A DNA stretch of 64,000 nucleotides from Rossellomorea marisflavi (GTDB lineage Bacteria > Bacillota > Bacilli > Bacillales > Bacillaceae_B). The notes beneath the pieces are model-generated. The model saw only the letters and a list, made by a program, of their open reading frames with translations, was not told the origin of the DNA and made no database searches. Position 1 is the stretch's first letter, and each line of letters begins with the position of its first letter. This document shows, in pieces, positions 37,127 to 45,980 of the stretch. A program made the position numbers and the translations under genes. The stretch is from NCBI GenBank assembly GCA_003667865.1, contig CP033051.1:1509501-1573500 (forward strand), read 5' to 3'.

Positions 37127-37663
37127 ATGACTCGTTTAATGGTACTTGGATTATTAAAAACAAAACCGATGTCAGGCTATGAGATTCAACAGCTACTTCA
37201 AGTAAGTGAGGCCGATCGCTGGGCAGGTATTTTACCGGGATCCATCTATCATGCTTTGAAGAAAATGGAAAAAGAAGACCTAGTAGCAATTGACTCAATG
37301 GAGCAAACAGGCAACCGTATAAAAGCAATCTATAAAATTACTGATCAGGGCGAACAAGAGTATGTAAAGCTTTTAAAAGAATCACTAGAAGCACCATCAG
37401 TAAATCTACCCACTGCACTATATACAGGACTTTCGTTTATTCATAGTCTAGACAAAGAAACCGTGTTGGAAGCACTGCATTTACAAAAGGAAATACTAGA
37501 AAATGAGCTGTCAAAACATAAGCAAGGCTATGAAGTAAAAAAAGAGCATATGGTAATCGACGAAGTCACAGAAATCACGTTCCAAAATATCTACAAACAA
37601 TTTGAAATTCAAATTGAGAGTTTAGAAGCCTTGATAAAGGTCTACGAACTGCGCTCTGAATAG
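37127..37663 (+). CDS. PadR-family transcriptional regulator
   Basis: 178 residues. The N-terminal winged helix has the PadR pattern LGLLKTKPMSGYEIQQLL and GSIYHALKKMEKEDLV; the C-terminal helices form the dimer region. GAGGAGA ribosome site. It follows the exporter genes with its own promoter and shares their operator, so it probably controls the exporter in response to a transported drug-like ligand. Confidence 0.92.
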   Translation: MTRLMVLGLLKTKPMSGYEIQQLLQVSEADRWAGILPGSIYHALKKMEKEDLVAIDSMEQTGNRIKAIYKITDQGEQEYVKLLKESLEAPSVNLPTALYTGLSFIHSLDKETVLEALHLQKEILENELSKHKQGYEVKKEHMVIDEVTEITFQNIYKQFEIQIESLEALIKVYELRSE

Positions 37664-37677
37664 GGTGCGGTTTTTTA
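37647..37677 (+). terminator. padR terminator
   Basis: AACTGCGC (37647-37654, inside the last codons) pairs with GTGCGGTT (37665-37672), then TTTTTA. The 3' half with its flank recurs at 39127-39165. Confidence 0.8.
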
Positions 37678-37789
37678 TTATCATCACAAGGAACTATACG
37701 AATCCGTTTTAGGGTGCACATCATATATTTGGCAATGAATAGTGTGTAAGCTTAAGAGGGAGAAATACGATTATACATTCCTTTTCTTA

Positions 37790-37971
37790 GAGGACATTTA
37801 TTCCGTTATTTTCAAAAAAAGTAGTCAAATTGTGGGTTTCACGGACATTTATTCCGCAATTCAATGAAACTTTCAAAGATTTCTCTCCATTTTGGCTAAA
37901 TAAAGGAACAGATGTCCGCCAACACCTCATAATCTATGTTTTTACGAATAATAACGGAATAAATGTCCGCC
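37790..37971. repeat. ~185-bp GGACAT element, copy 2 (F-F-R-R)
   Basis: Forward motifs at 37791 and 37841 (GGACATTTATTCCG), inverted motifs ending at 37920 (GAACAGATGTCCGCC) and 37970 (AACGGAATAAATGTCCGC). Spacing matches copy 1 closely. Confidence 0.8.
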
Positions 37972-38100
37972 CCGGCACCTTGACTAAACATTGATCGTCC
38001 AATGAATAGTATCCCATTTGTAGCACTCAAACATTTGTACAAAGGAATCTCCATTAGACTTTTTAACATCTTTTTTAAAACAACAATCAACACAAAAATA

Positions 38101-38136
38101 CAGACCAAAATTTCACCATTTGGTCTGCTTTTTTTT
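38101..38136. terminator. Orphan hairpin terminator
   Basis: CAGACCAAA (38101-38109) pairs with TTTGGTCTG (38119-38127), followed by CTTTTTTTT. No intact gene precedes it on the plus strand, so it may remain from a lost gene. Remaining parts of 37678-38267 show no gene. Confidence 0.6.
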
Positions 38137-38267
38137 ATAGAGTGTTTTTTCTCAGGATATTTGATGGATATTGCTTGGAGATTATGTTTATTTAACGATT
38201 ACGGCAACTTTTTTGTGTGAAAAAAGGGATTTCAATAAATTAAAGTAATAAATAATGTAAAGTTAAC

Positions 38268-38296
38268 TTGACGTAAAGTAAACTTTACAATACACT
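38268..38296 (+). promoter_or_regulatory. Promoter with palindromic operator for XRE operon
   Basis: TTGACG (38268-38273), 17 bases, TACACT (38291-38296). GTAAAGT and ACTTTAC (38273-38288) form a 7-bp inverted repeat with 2-base centre inside the spacer, and a partial copy GTAAAGTTAAC lies just upstream (38257-38267). Likely autoregulated by the XRE protein. Confidence 0.65.
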
Positions 38297-38317
38297 ATTA
38301 ATGAATAGAGGTGGTGA

Positions 38318-38530
38318 ATGATCTTGAAAAATAAATTAAGTGAACATAGAAAAAACTTTGGTTTGTCTCAAGATAAATTAGCCGAAAAATTAGGTGTTTC
38401 AAGACAGACAATTATCTCAATTGAAAAGGGTCGATACAATCCATCACTTCCGTTAGCATTGATTATTGCTGATATATTTCAAACAAGCGTAGAAAGTATT
38501 TTTATTTTAGAGGAAGATGATTACAAATAA
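38318..38530 (+). CDS. XRE-family helix-turn-helix regulator
   Basis: 70 residues, essentially one HTH_3 domain (LSEHRKNFGLSQDKLAEKLGVSRQTIISIEKGRYNPSLPLAL). GAGGTGGTG ribosome site; ATG 38318 or TTG 38324 are both possible. Small XRE proteins of this type often precede and control a membrane-protein gene, as here. Confidence 0.92.
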   Translation: MILKNKLSEHRKNFGLSQDKLAEKLGVSRQTIISIEKGRYNPSLPLALIIADIFQTSVESIFILEEDDYK

Positions 38531-38554
38531 TCGAAAATTTGAGGAGGTTTTAAA

Positions 38555-38929
38555 ATGGCATCTCAAAAGAGGTTTCTTATAATAGGTATATTAATTTCAT
38601 TTATTTTTGCAGTTAGGCTTGTACTTTCTTTAATGACTGATACTGTTTCAGTGGTTGAACTTTTAAATTGGGGTTCTCTTGCTTATATGACTTTTGCAAT
38701 TGGTCATCTTTATCCGCAATTTAAGCAAAAGGATGAGCGAGTTGATGCAATTAGACAGAAAGGGATGTATCAATCCATATTCCTTGTGTTGGTTGTTTTG
38801 ATTGCTTTAATGGTACTGGTCCAATTTAATATACTAGTGATAACAACATTAGAAGTCATTAGGGTTATGATTTCAGTAATAATTATTACCATTTGGACAA
38901 ATTGGATTATATTGTCGAAGAAAATGTAA
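38555..38929 (+). CDS. Small multi-pass membrane protein
   Basis: 124 residues with about four hydrophobic segments (FLIIGILISFIFAVRLVLSL, LLNWGSLAYMTFAIGHL, SIFLVLVVLIALMVLVQF, MISVIIITIWTNWIIL) and a charged loop KQKDERVDAIRQKG, as in DUF2178-like proteins. GAGGAGG ribosome site. In operon with the XRE gene. Function is unknown. Confidence 0.75.
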   Translation: MASQKRFLIIGILISFIFAVRLVLSLMTDTVSVVELLNWGSLAYMTFAIGHLYPQFKQKDERVDAIRQKGMYQSIFLVLVVLIALMVLVQFNILVITTLEVIRVMISVIIITIWTNWIILSKKM

Positions 38930-38968
38930 AATCCTTATATAGCTAATGAGGCTTTAAAGGAATAACAA

Positions 38969-38998
38969 AGGATCATCCAACTTGATGGTCCTATTTTT
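38969..38998 (+). terminator. Terminator after XRE operon
   Basis: AGGATCATC (38969-38977) pairs with GATGGTCCT (38984-38992) with one G-U pair; followed by ATTTTTAT. Confidence 0.8.
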
Positions 38999-39063
38999 AT
39001 GTTAAAACACTCTTTATAAGTTATATACGTTGTCATATCAATGAAAAAAGGAGATGTGAATTA

Positions 39064-39216
39064 ATGAAAAAATTCCACCTCCAAAAGGAAAGTTATTTTG
39101 CGTTTTCTCCGCTCAACCGAATGGGTTATCTGAATAGGGTGCGGTTTTTTATTTTTGCTACAAGGAAAATAAGTGGACCTTTAACTTTTGGAATCTTTTT
39201 ATCACTACAGAGTTGA
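39064..39216 (+). pseudogene. Possible chimeric or decayed small ORF
   Basis: ATG 39064 has a very good ribosome site (AAAGGAGATG) and starts MKKFHLQKESYFAFSPLNRM. The frame then runs through a segment (39127-39165) that duplicates the padR terminator and its flank, ending at 39216 inside the next repeat. The 5' part may be the start of a lost gene. Confidence 0.35.
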
Positions 39217-39358
39217 TTGGAGCGGAAGGTGTTTGACTCCTGCGGGATTTAGCGGGAATAGTGAGACCCGGGTTCCGTACCCACTGGAACGGAACCTTCC
39301 TTAAGGAGGCTCATTCCCGCCCCGCGGAAAGCAAACACCTGAAGCGGAGATCAACGGT
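39211..39358 (+). repeat. GGAGCGGA long palindromic repeat, copy D (long subtype)
   Basis: AGTTGATTGGAGCGGAAGGT at the left, ACACCTGAAGCGGAGATCAA at the right. It contains the inner hairpin GGTTCCGTACCCACTGGAAC with GGAACC. Confidence 0.85.
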
Positions 39359-39385
39359 CTCTTTATATGTACACATTCTGTTTTT

Positions 39386-39440
39386 AAAACAAAAAAAGAA
39401 AGCCAACCTACTATGTAATAGTAAAGGATCAGCTTTTTAT
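39386..39440 (-). terminator. Terminator of the 39.4-kb small gene
   Basis: On the minus strand the region reads AGCTGATCC...ACTATTACATAGT...GGTTGGCT then a T-rich run. An ACTAT/ATAGT inner stem and AGC/GCT outer pairs give an imperfect hairpin. Confidence 0.55.
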
Positions 39441-39679
39441 TTCGTTAACGTTTTTAATTTACTCTTATTCTGAAACAACAAATAATGAGCAGCCTCCACC
39501 TTTTCCTCAACATAATCTATCGAATAGGTTCCTGATGGATCTGCCAAACTACCAATGGCTCTTGAGAGATAATCAATCACCTGTTTAATCTCCTGTGTGA
39601 TCTCAATCTCCTTAGAAGAGTTCATTTCTTCCATAATATCAAAAGCGAGATTCTGTACATCTAGTAAACGCCTCTGCAT
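39437..39679 (-). CDS. Small hypothetical protein
   Basis: 80 residues, predicted mostly helical and soluble (LLDVQNLAFDIMEEMNSSKE, IKQVIDYLSRAIGSL). AAAGGAGGGG ribosome site gives the ATG at 39679 better spacing than the one at 39685. It lies on the same strand as, and 74 bases after, mtnD; whether it belongs to that transcript is unclear. No family is recognised. Confidence 0.6.
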   Translation of the reverse strand: MQRRLLDVQNLAFDIMEEMNSSKEIEITQEIKQVIDYLSRAIGSLADPSGTYSIDYVEEKVEAAHYLLFQNKSKLKTLTK

Positions 39680-39753
39680 GTTCATCCCCTCCTTTGTAAC
39701 ATTTTATGTACGAAAAAGAGGAATTATGATGTTGCAGAATAGGATTAGAAAAA

Positions 39754-40281
39754 TTAGTTTGCTTCTTGATATGGGTGAGCAACCCAACCTGTTGAATCAA
39801 TAAATAGACGAACCGCCACAACCTGACGATCATCAAGTAGTGTGAAGAAATGAGGATAGCCTTCTGGAACAGAAATAACATCCCCAGGCTCAAGCTCAAC
39901 ATCAAAGTACCCAACTTCCTCCGTTCCTTTGATAACGAAAGTCCCATGTCCAGCAACAATCGCACGAACCTCATCTTCCGTATGTGTATGCACTTGCTCG
40001 AATTTCTTTAAAAGCTCCTCAAGATTTGGCGTTGCATCTGATAGTGCCACAACATCCCAGTTTTGGTATCCGCGACGCTCTGCTAATGAACGGATTTCTT
40101 CATCAAAAACATTCAGAACTTCCTGCTTTTCATCATCATTGATTTTGCAATTTCCTTGAAGGTGCTCAGGAAGCTTTGCTACATCCCAGTGCTCGTAAAG
40201 TACATCGTATTGAGCTAAAAATGATCCTACATTTTCTTCAGATACAACTTCATTTGTGTTACGGATTTTAATAATTGCCAT
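39754..40281 (-). CDS. mtnD: Acireductone dioxygenase
   Basis: Last oxygen-dependent step of methionine salvage: converts the acireductone 1,2-dihydroxy-3-keto-5-methylthiopentene to 2-keto-4-methylthiobutyrate and formate. Metal-binding HTHTEDEVR and the downstream VPEGYPHFF region of the cupin fold are present. ATG 40281 follows TTTGGAGGAGATAAAC; TTG 40296 would place the ribosome site inside the gene. Last gene of the mtnWXBD transcript. Confidence 0.96.
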   Translation of the reverse strand: MAIIKIRNTNEVVSEENVGSFLAQYDVLYEHWDVAKLPEHLQGNCKINDDEKQEVLNVFDEEIRSLAERRGYQNWDVVALSDATPNLEELLKKFEQVHTHTEDEVRAIVAGHGTFVIKGTEEVGYFDVELEPGDVISVPEGYPHFFTLLDDRQVVAVRLFIDSTGWVAHPYQEAN

Positions 40282-40322
40282 GTTTATCTCCTCCAAATAT
40301 ATAAAAAATATTTTAATATTGC

Positions 40323-40937
40323 TTAACGCTTTAGCTGTAATAATGTAAGGTGATACTGAAATAAAAACTCACTTGCTTCAAGTAACTTTTTCGCCTCAAA
40401 AGCAGAGGTACCCCAAGAAGTAATTCCATGGTTTCGTATTAAAACGACACCAGCATCCTCGTGGATATGCTCGAGCATCACATCCGTTAGCTTTGGTATA
40501 TCAGCATAATTTTCAACGATTGGAATCTCTAAGATGGCATCCTCTTCCCAAAGACCAAAGGCTTTAATGAGCTCCTGACCTTGAAAGACGACTTTTCCTT
40601 CATCTCCGTAAAGCTCAGAAATGACATTGTTGGCAACAGTGTGCACATGTAAGGAACAGGTAGCATTTGTTTTATTGTAAATCCCCGCATGAATTAATGT
40701 TTCAGCAGAGGGCTTTAAATGCGTTTCTTCTACAGCGGCTCCGTTTCCATCAACGAGTAGGAAGTCTTCATCTGTTTGCTTTCGTTTGTCCTTCCCACTT
40801 GCTGTAACAAGAAAGGTAAGAGGGTCATGCCTAACTTTTATGGACAAATTTCCACTCGTTCCGTAAAACCAATCACGTTCCGCTAGCTCTGCTTTTACAG
40901 CACTGAGTTCATTCCAGCTCTTAATGTAGGCACTCAC
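40323..40937 (-). CDS. mtnB: Methylthioribulose-1-phosphate dehydratase
   Basis: Class II aldolase-like zinc enzyme of methionine salvage, 204 residues. [10 protein letters not shown], the zinc site LHVHTVANN and [13 protein letters not shown] are present, with [10 protein letters not shown] between. GTG start overlaps the mtnX stop by four bases (GTGA) with GAGGTG upstream, implying translational coupling. Confidence 0.95.
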   Translation of the reverse strand: MSAYIKSWNELSAVKAELAERDWFYGTSGNLSIKVRHDPLTFLVTASGKDKRKQTDEDFLLVDGNGAAVEETHLKPSAETLIHAGIYNKTNATCSLHVHTVANNVISELYGDEGKVVFQGQELIKAFGLWEEDAILEIPIVENYADIPKLTDVMLEHIHEDAGVVLIRNHGITSWGTSAFEAKKLLEASEFLFQYHLTLLQLKR

Positions 40938-41596
40938 GGTTGATTCACCTCTGCTTTCAATAGGCTCATAACATCGTAAAATGTTACGAAAGGTTCATAG
41001 TTTAACTGAAGCTCCTTGCATTTTTCTATTAAAAAGTCGTCGCAGGCAAACACAAGGTCTGCAAGCTTTGCGGGTTGTAGATCTGTTATTGAGTCACCAA
41101 TGACGATTGAATACTCTTCCTTGTTTCCGATTTGTCTAATAATGGAGGTTTTACAGCACCCACAATCGTTATCACATTGGGAATCACATGGGTGTGGCCA
41201 AAGGATCTCAATCTTTTCTCCAGAAAAATCGGCTCCGTTACAGTAAATATTTTCTTTTGGAATTAAGCCGTCCAAAAGAGGGTGTACGAAGAAATCAATG
41301 CCACCACTTACAATCTTTAAATCGATATTTTCTTGTTTTGTAAATTGAACAAACTCCACAAAACCTGGTCTAATCTTAGCTGTTTGCACTAAGTAATCAA
41401 TCATTTCTTCTTTTAGAGAAGAGTCTAATAATGAAAACATTTTCCCGACTCCCGATTTGATTGAAATCTGTTGAGATAAAATAGCATCTTTTATTTCAAC
41501 CCACTGAGGTGGAGTGAACTTTTTCATAAGGGCAATAATGTTATCTGTTGTTGTAATCGTTCCGTCAAAGTCACAATAAATCGTTACATTTTTCAT
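40934..41596 (-). CDS. mtnX: 2-hydroxy-3-keto-5-methylthiopentenyl-1-phosphate phosphatase
   Basis: HAD-family phosphatase of methionine salvage, 220 residues. Nucleophile motif [13 protein letters not shown], motif [11 protein letters not shown] and motif [19 protein letters not shown] are intact; a Cys cluster ([12 protein letters not shown]) lies in the cap, as in B. subtilis MtnX. 12 bases after mtnW. Confidence 0.96.
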   Translation of the reverse strand: MKNVTIYCDFDGTITTTDNIIALMKKFTPPQWVEIKDAILSQQISIKSGVGKMFSLLDSSLKEEMIDYLVQTAKIRPGFVEFVQFTKQENIDLKIVSGGIDFFVHPLLDGLIPKENIYCNGADFSGEKIEILWPHPCDSQCDNDCGCCKTSIIRQIGNKEEYSIVIGDSITDLQPAKLADLVFACDDFLIEKCKELQLNYEPFVTFYDVMSLLKAEVNQP

Positions 41597-41608
41597 GCTG
41601 TATACCTC

Positions 41609-42811
41609 TTAATATCCCCATAAATCAAGGGCGATTTTTAACTCGTTATGCTCCTGCGCTGCGTCTGTTAGCTTTTGTCCTTTTAGTGTCGCGTCGATGG
41701 CTTGGCGAAATGCCCTTCCACCACCAACGGCACCAGCAGGGTGACCATGAATGCCACCACCAGCATTAATGATGCTCTCGATTCCAAAGTCTTCAAATAA
41801 CACGGGAACTAATGCTGGATGAATACCGGCAGACGGACCTGGAAATGCCTTTTTGAAGACATCATCCGCTCGTAAATGATGTGCAATGGCTAACGCAGCA
41901 TCTCGTTCTAACGCAACACTACCATATGGAGATGGGAATAATCCCAAGTCAGCTCCGGCATATCGAAGTAGCTTTCCTAGAAGCAGTTTACTTGAAAAAC
42001 CGTAAACAGGTGAAGCTGTAAAAGCGCCACTTACGGCTGGATGTGCCATGATTGGAACAGATATTTCGTCGTTCTCTCTTAAAGCTTGTAATACATCTAG
42101 TCCGTATGCAAAGACATTGAAGAGAAGCATATCTGCTCCTAAATCGACTGCACGTTTTGCTTTTTCTAGAAGATCAAACGTACGACCGGTTAGGTTAACT
42201 GCATATAGCGTTTTGTGACCTGTTTCTGTATAAACTTGATCTAGAATGTCTCGACCTGCAACGACTCTATCTTCAAGAGGAGTAAGCGGATTGTCAAAAA
42301 GGATTTCATCATCCTTAACGATATCGACTCCACCTAGTGCTTGTTCACGAAGCTGTTCTTTTAGATAGTCAAGGTCTCTACCAATGACCCCTTTAAAAAT
42401 ACTCATCAGTAAAGGGCGATTATATACTTGTAGAAGGTCACGTATTCCTTCGATACCGAAAGCAGGTCCTGGAAAGGATTGTTTTAATTCCTCTGAAAAC
42501 TCTAAGTCTAGTAGTTTTATTTTTCCGTCTAACGAGAGCTTACCGAAAACGGTTGTTAATATCGCAGCAAGATCATTAGAAAAGTTAGCACTTGGGTAGG
42601 AGATTTTAATCAGACCTTTTGTTTCCTGACTTGATTGCTCAAAGACCTCAGTACTGAGAACCTCGCCCTTATGCATTTTTAATTGTTCCTGCTGAAGCTG
42701 TGGAAGATCCGTCCATGAGCCAATTGTCAGTCCAAGCGCAATGCCTTCTGCTTTTTTATTTAGATTATGTTTATTGTCATGAACCAAATAGGTTGCAATG
42801 ATCGTAGTCAT
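41609..42811 (-). CDS. mtnW: 2,3-diketo-5-methylthiopentyl-1-phosphate enolase (RuBisCO-like)
   Basis: RuBisCO-like protein that enolises diketomethylthiopentyl phosphate in methionine salvage. [10 protein letters not shown] carries the carbamylated-Lys region, and [31 protein letters not shown] carry phosphate-binding Gly residues. ATG 42811 ([12 protein letters not shown]) follows TAGGAGA; upstream in-frame codons would read into the riboswitch terminator. First gene after the SAM riboswitch. Confidence 0.97.
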   Translation of the reverse strand: MTTIIATYLVHDNKHNLNKKAEGIALGLTIGSWTDLPQLQQEQLKMHKGEVLSTEVFEQSSQETKGLIKISYPSANFSNDLAAILTTVFGKLSLDGKIKLLDLEFSEELKQSFPGPAFGIEGIRDLLQVYNRPLLMSIFKGVIGRDLDYLKEQLREQALGGVDIVKDDEILFDNPLTPLEDRVVAGRDILDQVYTETGHKTLYAVNLTGRTFDLLEKAKRAVDLGADMLLFNVFAYGLDVLQALRENDEISVPIMAHPAVSGAFTASPVYGFSSKLLLGKLLRYAGADLGLFPSPYGSVALERDAALAIAHHLRADDVFKKAFPGPSAGIHPALVPVLFEDFGIESIINAGGGIHGHPAGAVGGGRAFRQAIDATLKGQKLTDAAQEHNELKIALDLWGY

Positions 42812-42831
42812 GTTCATTTCTCCTAACCAAA

Positions 42832-42867
42832 AAAATAAAAAACGCCTCTTTCGCAGAAGAAAGAGGC
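42832..42867 (-). terminator. SAM-riboswitch terminator of mtnW
   Basis: GCCTCTTT (42844-42851) pairs with AAAGAGGC (42860-42867); the minus strand continues into a T run. Formed when SAM is bound. Confidence 0.9.
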
Positions 42868-42894
42868 ACGTTTGTATGACAAACATCGTAAACT

Positions 42895-43000
42895 CTTATC
42901 TCTCAGCGATCTGCTGCAAGAATTAGCACCGTTTCTTGTTTGAAAACAAGATGGTTGCCGGGTATCATCGGGCCAGTCCCTCCACCTACTCTTGATAAGG
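42895..43000 (-). ncRNA. SAM-I (S-box) riboswitch of mtnWXBD
   Basis: On the minus strand: CTTATCAAGAGTAGGTGGAG, GGACTGGCCCGATGATACCC, GGCAACC, ACGGTGCTAATTCTTGCAGC and closing CTGAGAGATAAG. These are the conserved S-box elements, with P1 formed by CTTATC/GATAAG. High SAM stops transcription before mtnW. Confidence 0.97.
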
Positions 43001-43045
43001 TATAACATTTATTTTGTTTTTTGAAAGTTTACTAAATTAATTCGG

Positions 43046-43074
43046 ATTATGCCATCTTAAAAAATAATTGTCAA
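43046..43074 (-). promoter_or_regulatory. Promoter of the mtnW riboswitch transcript
   Basis: Minus strand TTGACA (43074-43069), 17-base spacer, CATAAT (43051-43046), placed just after the mtnE stop codon and before the riboswitch. Confidence 0.8.
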
Positions 43075-43080
43075 TATATT

Positions 43081-44256
43081 TTACGAAAATAAATTGAGCT
43101 CTTTAATTCGTCGTGCTGCTTCTCTCATATTGTCCTCAGATGTTAACAAACCCACTCGAACATAGCCTTCTCCATGCTTGCCAAAGCCATTCCCAGGTGC
43201 GACCACAACATGTGCTTTTTCTAGCAACAAGTCACTAAAGCTTTCTGAAGTAAAGCCTTCAGGAACAGGGAGCCAAGCAAAGAATGACCCGGGAGGTGCT
43301 TCAACGTCCCAACCAATTTCTTGTAAGCTTGAAATTAGTGTGTTCCGTCTTGATTCATATGTTTCAACAAGCTCTCGAACACAATCCTGAGAGGAAAGAA
43401 GCGCCGCCGCCGCCGCTTCTTGTATACCACCAAACAGGCTTACATATAAATGATCCTGTAGAAGGTTAATGGCTTCAATCACGCTAGCATTCCCAACAGC
43501 AAAGCCAACACGCCAGCCAGCCATATTATACGTTTTTGATAGCGTATAAATCTCAATTCCAATGTCTTTCGCTCCAGGTGTTTGAAGGAAGCTTGGATGC
43601 TTCTGACCATCAAATGAAATAGCACCATAAGCAAAATCATGAACAACACAGAAATCATGCTGATGGGCTAAAGCAACAGTTTCTCCGAAAAATTCTTCAT
43701 TGGCAACAGCACCAGTAGGGTTGTTCGGGTAATTCAAAAACATCAGTTTCGCTTGCTGTAAAACATCTTCTGTAAGCTGAGAGAAGTCGGGTAAAAATTG
43801 ATTCTCATGAAGTAATGGCATATATTCCATTTTTGCTTTTGCAAGTGCAATACCTGACCAATAGTCGGGGTAACCAGGGTCTGGCACAAGTGCAACATCA
43901 CCTTCATTTAGCAAGCATTGACTCACTTCAATCAAACCGGCTTTCCCACCAAAAAGAATCGCTACTTCTGTTTTCGGGTCAATATCCACATCATATTCAC
44001 GTTTATAAAAAGTGGCTGCCGCTTCTTTCAAGGAATCAAAGCCACGGAAGGGTGAATATTTGTGGTTATTTGGATCTTCAGCCGCTGTTTGTAATGCTTT
44101 GACAATATGAGCGGGTGTCGGTTGGTCTGGGTTCCCTTGACCAAGGTTAATCACGTCATGTCCTTGCTCTTTAATGGCATTGACTTTTCCAACAAGCTTT
44201 GCAAAGAACTGCTGTGGCAATTCGTTTACTATATGTGAAGGTGTAAAGTGTTTCAT
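43081..44256 (-). CDS. mtnE: PLP-dependent aminotransferase of methionine salvage
   Basis: Transfers an amino group to 2-keto-4-methylthiobutyrate to make methionine. Fold-type I aminotransferase of 391 residues: NLGQGNPDQPTP, LNYPNNPTGAV, the catalytic Lys in LSKTYNMAGWR, and VAPGNGFGKHGEGYVRVG. Located between mtnU and mtnW as in B. subtilis (ykrV). No riboswitch lies in its 110-bp shared upstream region. Confidence 0.9.
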   Translation of the reverse strand: MKHFTPSHIVNELPQQFFAKLVGKVNAIKEQGHDVINLGQGNPDQPTPAHIVKALQTAAEDPNNHKYSPFRGFDSLKEAAATFYKREYDVDIDPKTEVAILFGGKAGLIEVSQCLLNEGDVALVPDPGYPDYWSGIALAKAKMEYMPLLHENQFLPDFSQLTEDVLQQAKLMFLNYPNNPTGAVANEEFFGETVALAHQHDFCVVHDFAYGAISFDGQKHPSFLQTPGAKDIGIEIYTLSKTYNMAGWRVGFAVGNASVIEAINLLQDHLYVSLFGGIQEAAAAALLSSQDCVRELVETYESRRNTLISSLQEIGWDVEAPPGSFFAWLPVPEGFTSESFSDLLLEKAHVVVAPGNGFGKHGEGYVRVGLLTSEDNMREAARRIKELNLFS

Positions 44257-44366
44257 AGTCGTCTCCCTTTAGTACAAAATTTTCTTGAAATTATAGTCCA
44301 TTATGTTATATCGTTAAACAAAATTTGTAAAGATGAAAATGATTAGGATCATTAGGAGGGGACTGC

Positions 44367-45152
44367 ATGTCATTACGTGTGGCTTGTATTCAAATGGATA
44401 TTGAATTTGGTCAACCAGAAAAAAATAGATTAGAAGTTGAGAAACAAATGGAAAAGCTGTTTCAGGAACGTGAGGTAGATGTTGTTGTTTTACCAGAGCT
44501 GTGGACAACAGGCTATGATTTAACAAGACTTGATGAGATAGCAGACGACAACGGTGAGGATACCCATGCCTTTATCGCTGACCTTGCTTTAAAATATCAA
44601 ACAAATATTGTAGCTGGTTCTATAGCAAAGAAGAGTGAGAGTGGAATTACGAACACGTTGTATAGCTTTAATCGGAAAGGTGAGTGTGTAGGAGAATACA
44701 GCAAGGTTCACCTTTTTCAACTCATGGATGAGCATCACTATCTTGCATCAGGAGAGTCAACAGGCAGCTTTGAATTAGAGGGTGTTTCGAGTGCTGGGCT
44801 AATCTGCTATGATATTCGTTTTCCTGAGTGGGTTCGAACACATACAACTGCTGGTGCAGAAATCCTTTATGTTGTTGCAGAATGGCCACTTCCTCGATTG
44901 GCTCACTGGAGAGCATTGCTTATTAGCCGTGCCATAGAAAATCAATGCTATGTTGTCGCATGCAACCGAGCTGGGAAAGACCCAAATAACATATTTGCAG
45001 GTCATTCGATCATCATCGACCCATGGGGAGACATCGTAGCTGAAGCAGAAGAAGATGCTGGGGTGTTGATAGGAGAGCTAGACCTGTCTAAGGTCAAAGA
45101 AGTAAGAAAGCAGATTCCAATTTTCCAGGATAGAAGACCAGAGCTTTATTAA
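44367..45152 (+). CDS. mtnU: Carbon-nitrogen (nitrilase-family) hydrolase MtnU
   Basis: 261 residues. Catalytic triad Glu (VVLPELWTTGYD), Lys (YSKVHLFQLMDEH) and Cys (GLICYDIRFPEW) intact. Likely omega-amidase that hydrolyses alpha-ketoglutaramate-type products of the transaminase step. Divergent from mtnE, 110 bp apart. GGAGGGG ribosome site. Confidence 0.92.
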   Translation: MSLRVACIQMDIEFGQPEKNRLEVEKQMEKLFQEREVDVVVLPELWTTGYDLTRLDEIADDNGEDTHAFIADLALKYQTNIVAGSIAKKSESGITNTLYSFNRKGECVGEYSKVHLFQLMDEHHYLASGESTGSFELEGVSSAGLICYDIRFPEWVRTHTTAGAEILYVVAEWPLPRLAHWRALLISRAIENQCYVVACNRAGKDPNNIFAGHSIIIDPWGDIVAEAEEDAGVLIGELDLSKVKEVRKQIPIFQDRRPELY

Positions 45153-45240
45153 CTCGTTTGTTAGTCTGTGCAAATAGGGAATGTGTAGCTGGAAAAATGG
45201 TACAGTCAAATCCCGTGGCTGCTTAGAGCGAAGGCTTGCT

Positions 45241-45430
45241 GCTAACGGACACCAGAGCTCTTATTCTGGTAAAATAGCGTGATTTTCTTGACGTAACGGA
45301 CATTGGAGCCTCTATTTAGCGGTTTTGGCAGGATTTTATAGTGAAATCTATGAAATAAGGTCTCTCATGTCCGTTAGCATGTCAAAAAGCCATGAATTTG
45401 GCCAAATAAGGTCATCTATGTCCGCTAGCC
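45241..45430. repeat. ~185-bp GGACAT element, copy 3 (diverged, F-F-R-R)
   Basis: Forward motifs TAACGGACACCAGAG (from 45243) and TAACGGACATTGGAG (from 45294); inverted motifs ending near 45378 (CATGTCCGTTAGC) and 45429 (TATGTCCGCTAGC). Same spacing as other copies but with a different inner sequence. Confidence 0.75.
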
Positions 45431-45473
45431 CTTATATGAGAAGGTTAAGAAGACAACTATAGTCAAACTACAG

Positions 45474-45601
45474 AGTTGCTTGGAGCGGAAGGTGCTTGAC
45501 TCCTGCGGGAAATAGCGGGGAAATTGAGACCCCACAGCGAAGCGAGGAGGCTCAATCCCGCCCCGCGGAAAGCAAGCACCTGGAGCGCAAAGCAACGGAC
45601 C
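45474..45601 (+). repeat. GGAGCGGA long palindromic repeat, copy E (short subtype)
   Basis: AGTTGCTTGGAGCGGAAGGT at the left, ACCTGGAGCGCAAAGCAACG at the right. No inner GGTTCCG hairpin. It lies about 40 bp before the mtnK promoter. Confidence 0.85.
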
Positions 45602-45640
45602 ACGTCAAAAAGAGACCACTTTTATCACTCAAAAAAAATA

Positions 45641-45670
45641 TTGACAGAATACTCAAAAGGCTGATATTGT
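45641..45670 (+). promoter_or_regulatory. mtnKA promoter
   Basis: TTGACA (45641-45646), 18-base spacer, TATTGT (45665-45670); transcription would begin about 40 bases before the S-box. Confidence 0.75.
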
Positions 45671-45716
45671 TTATCTCAAGAAAAACAACAACCAAAACAA
45701 AACCAAATAACGAAAT

Positions 45717-45875
45717 CTCTTATCAAGAGTAGGCAGAGGGAATTGGCCCAATGACGCCCAGCAACCGACCGTAAAACCATTGTGAAATGGGGCGGATCTT
45801 ACACGACCGCCGAGTACACACTCATAAGGCACGGTGCTACTTCCAACAGAAATGCAAATTTCTGAAAGATAAGAG
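45717..45875 (+). ncRNA. SAM-I (S-box) riboswitch of mtnKA
   Basis: P1 is CTCTTATC (45717-45724) with GATAAGAG (45868-45875). Conserved AAGAGTAGGCAGAGGGA, TGGCCCAATGACGCCC, AGCAACC and GCACGGTGCTACTTCCAACA follow in order. The third helix region is longer than usual. Confidence 0.97.
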
Positions 45876-45904
45876 GTGCGAAGCCTACTATTACGATTGC
45901 CTTC

Positions 45905-45936
45905 AAACCTCTTTCTGCTGAAAGAGGTTTTTTATT
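45905..45936 (+). terminator. SAM-riboswitch terminator of mtnKA
   Basis: AAACCTCTTT (45905-45914) pairs with AAAGAGGTTT (45921-45930), followed by TTTTATTTTG. Confidence 0.92.
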
Positions 45937-45980
45937 TTGTTTTTATAAAATCAAAACAATGGTGAAACGGGGAGAAAGAA

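Noticed and set aside
38002..38220. 72-codon frame running through the orphan terminator
   Set aside because: The frame includes the hairpin and T tail at 38101-38136, which is incompatible with a normal gene.
45241..45430. Possible CRISPR-like spacing of repeated motifs
   Set aside because: Only four motifs, two of them inverted, with no uniform direct repeat; fits the F-F-R-R element instead.
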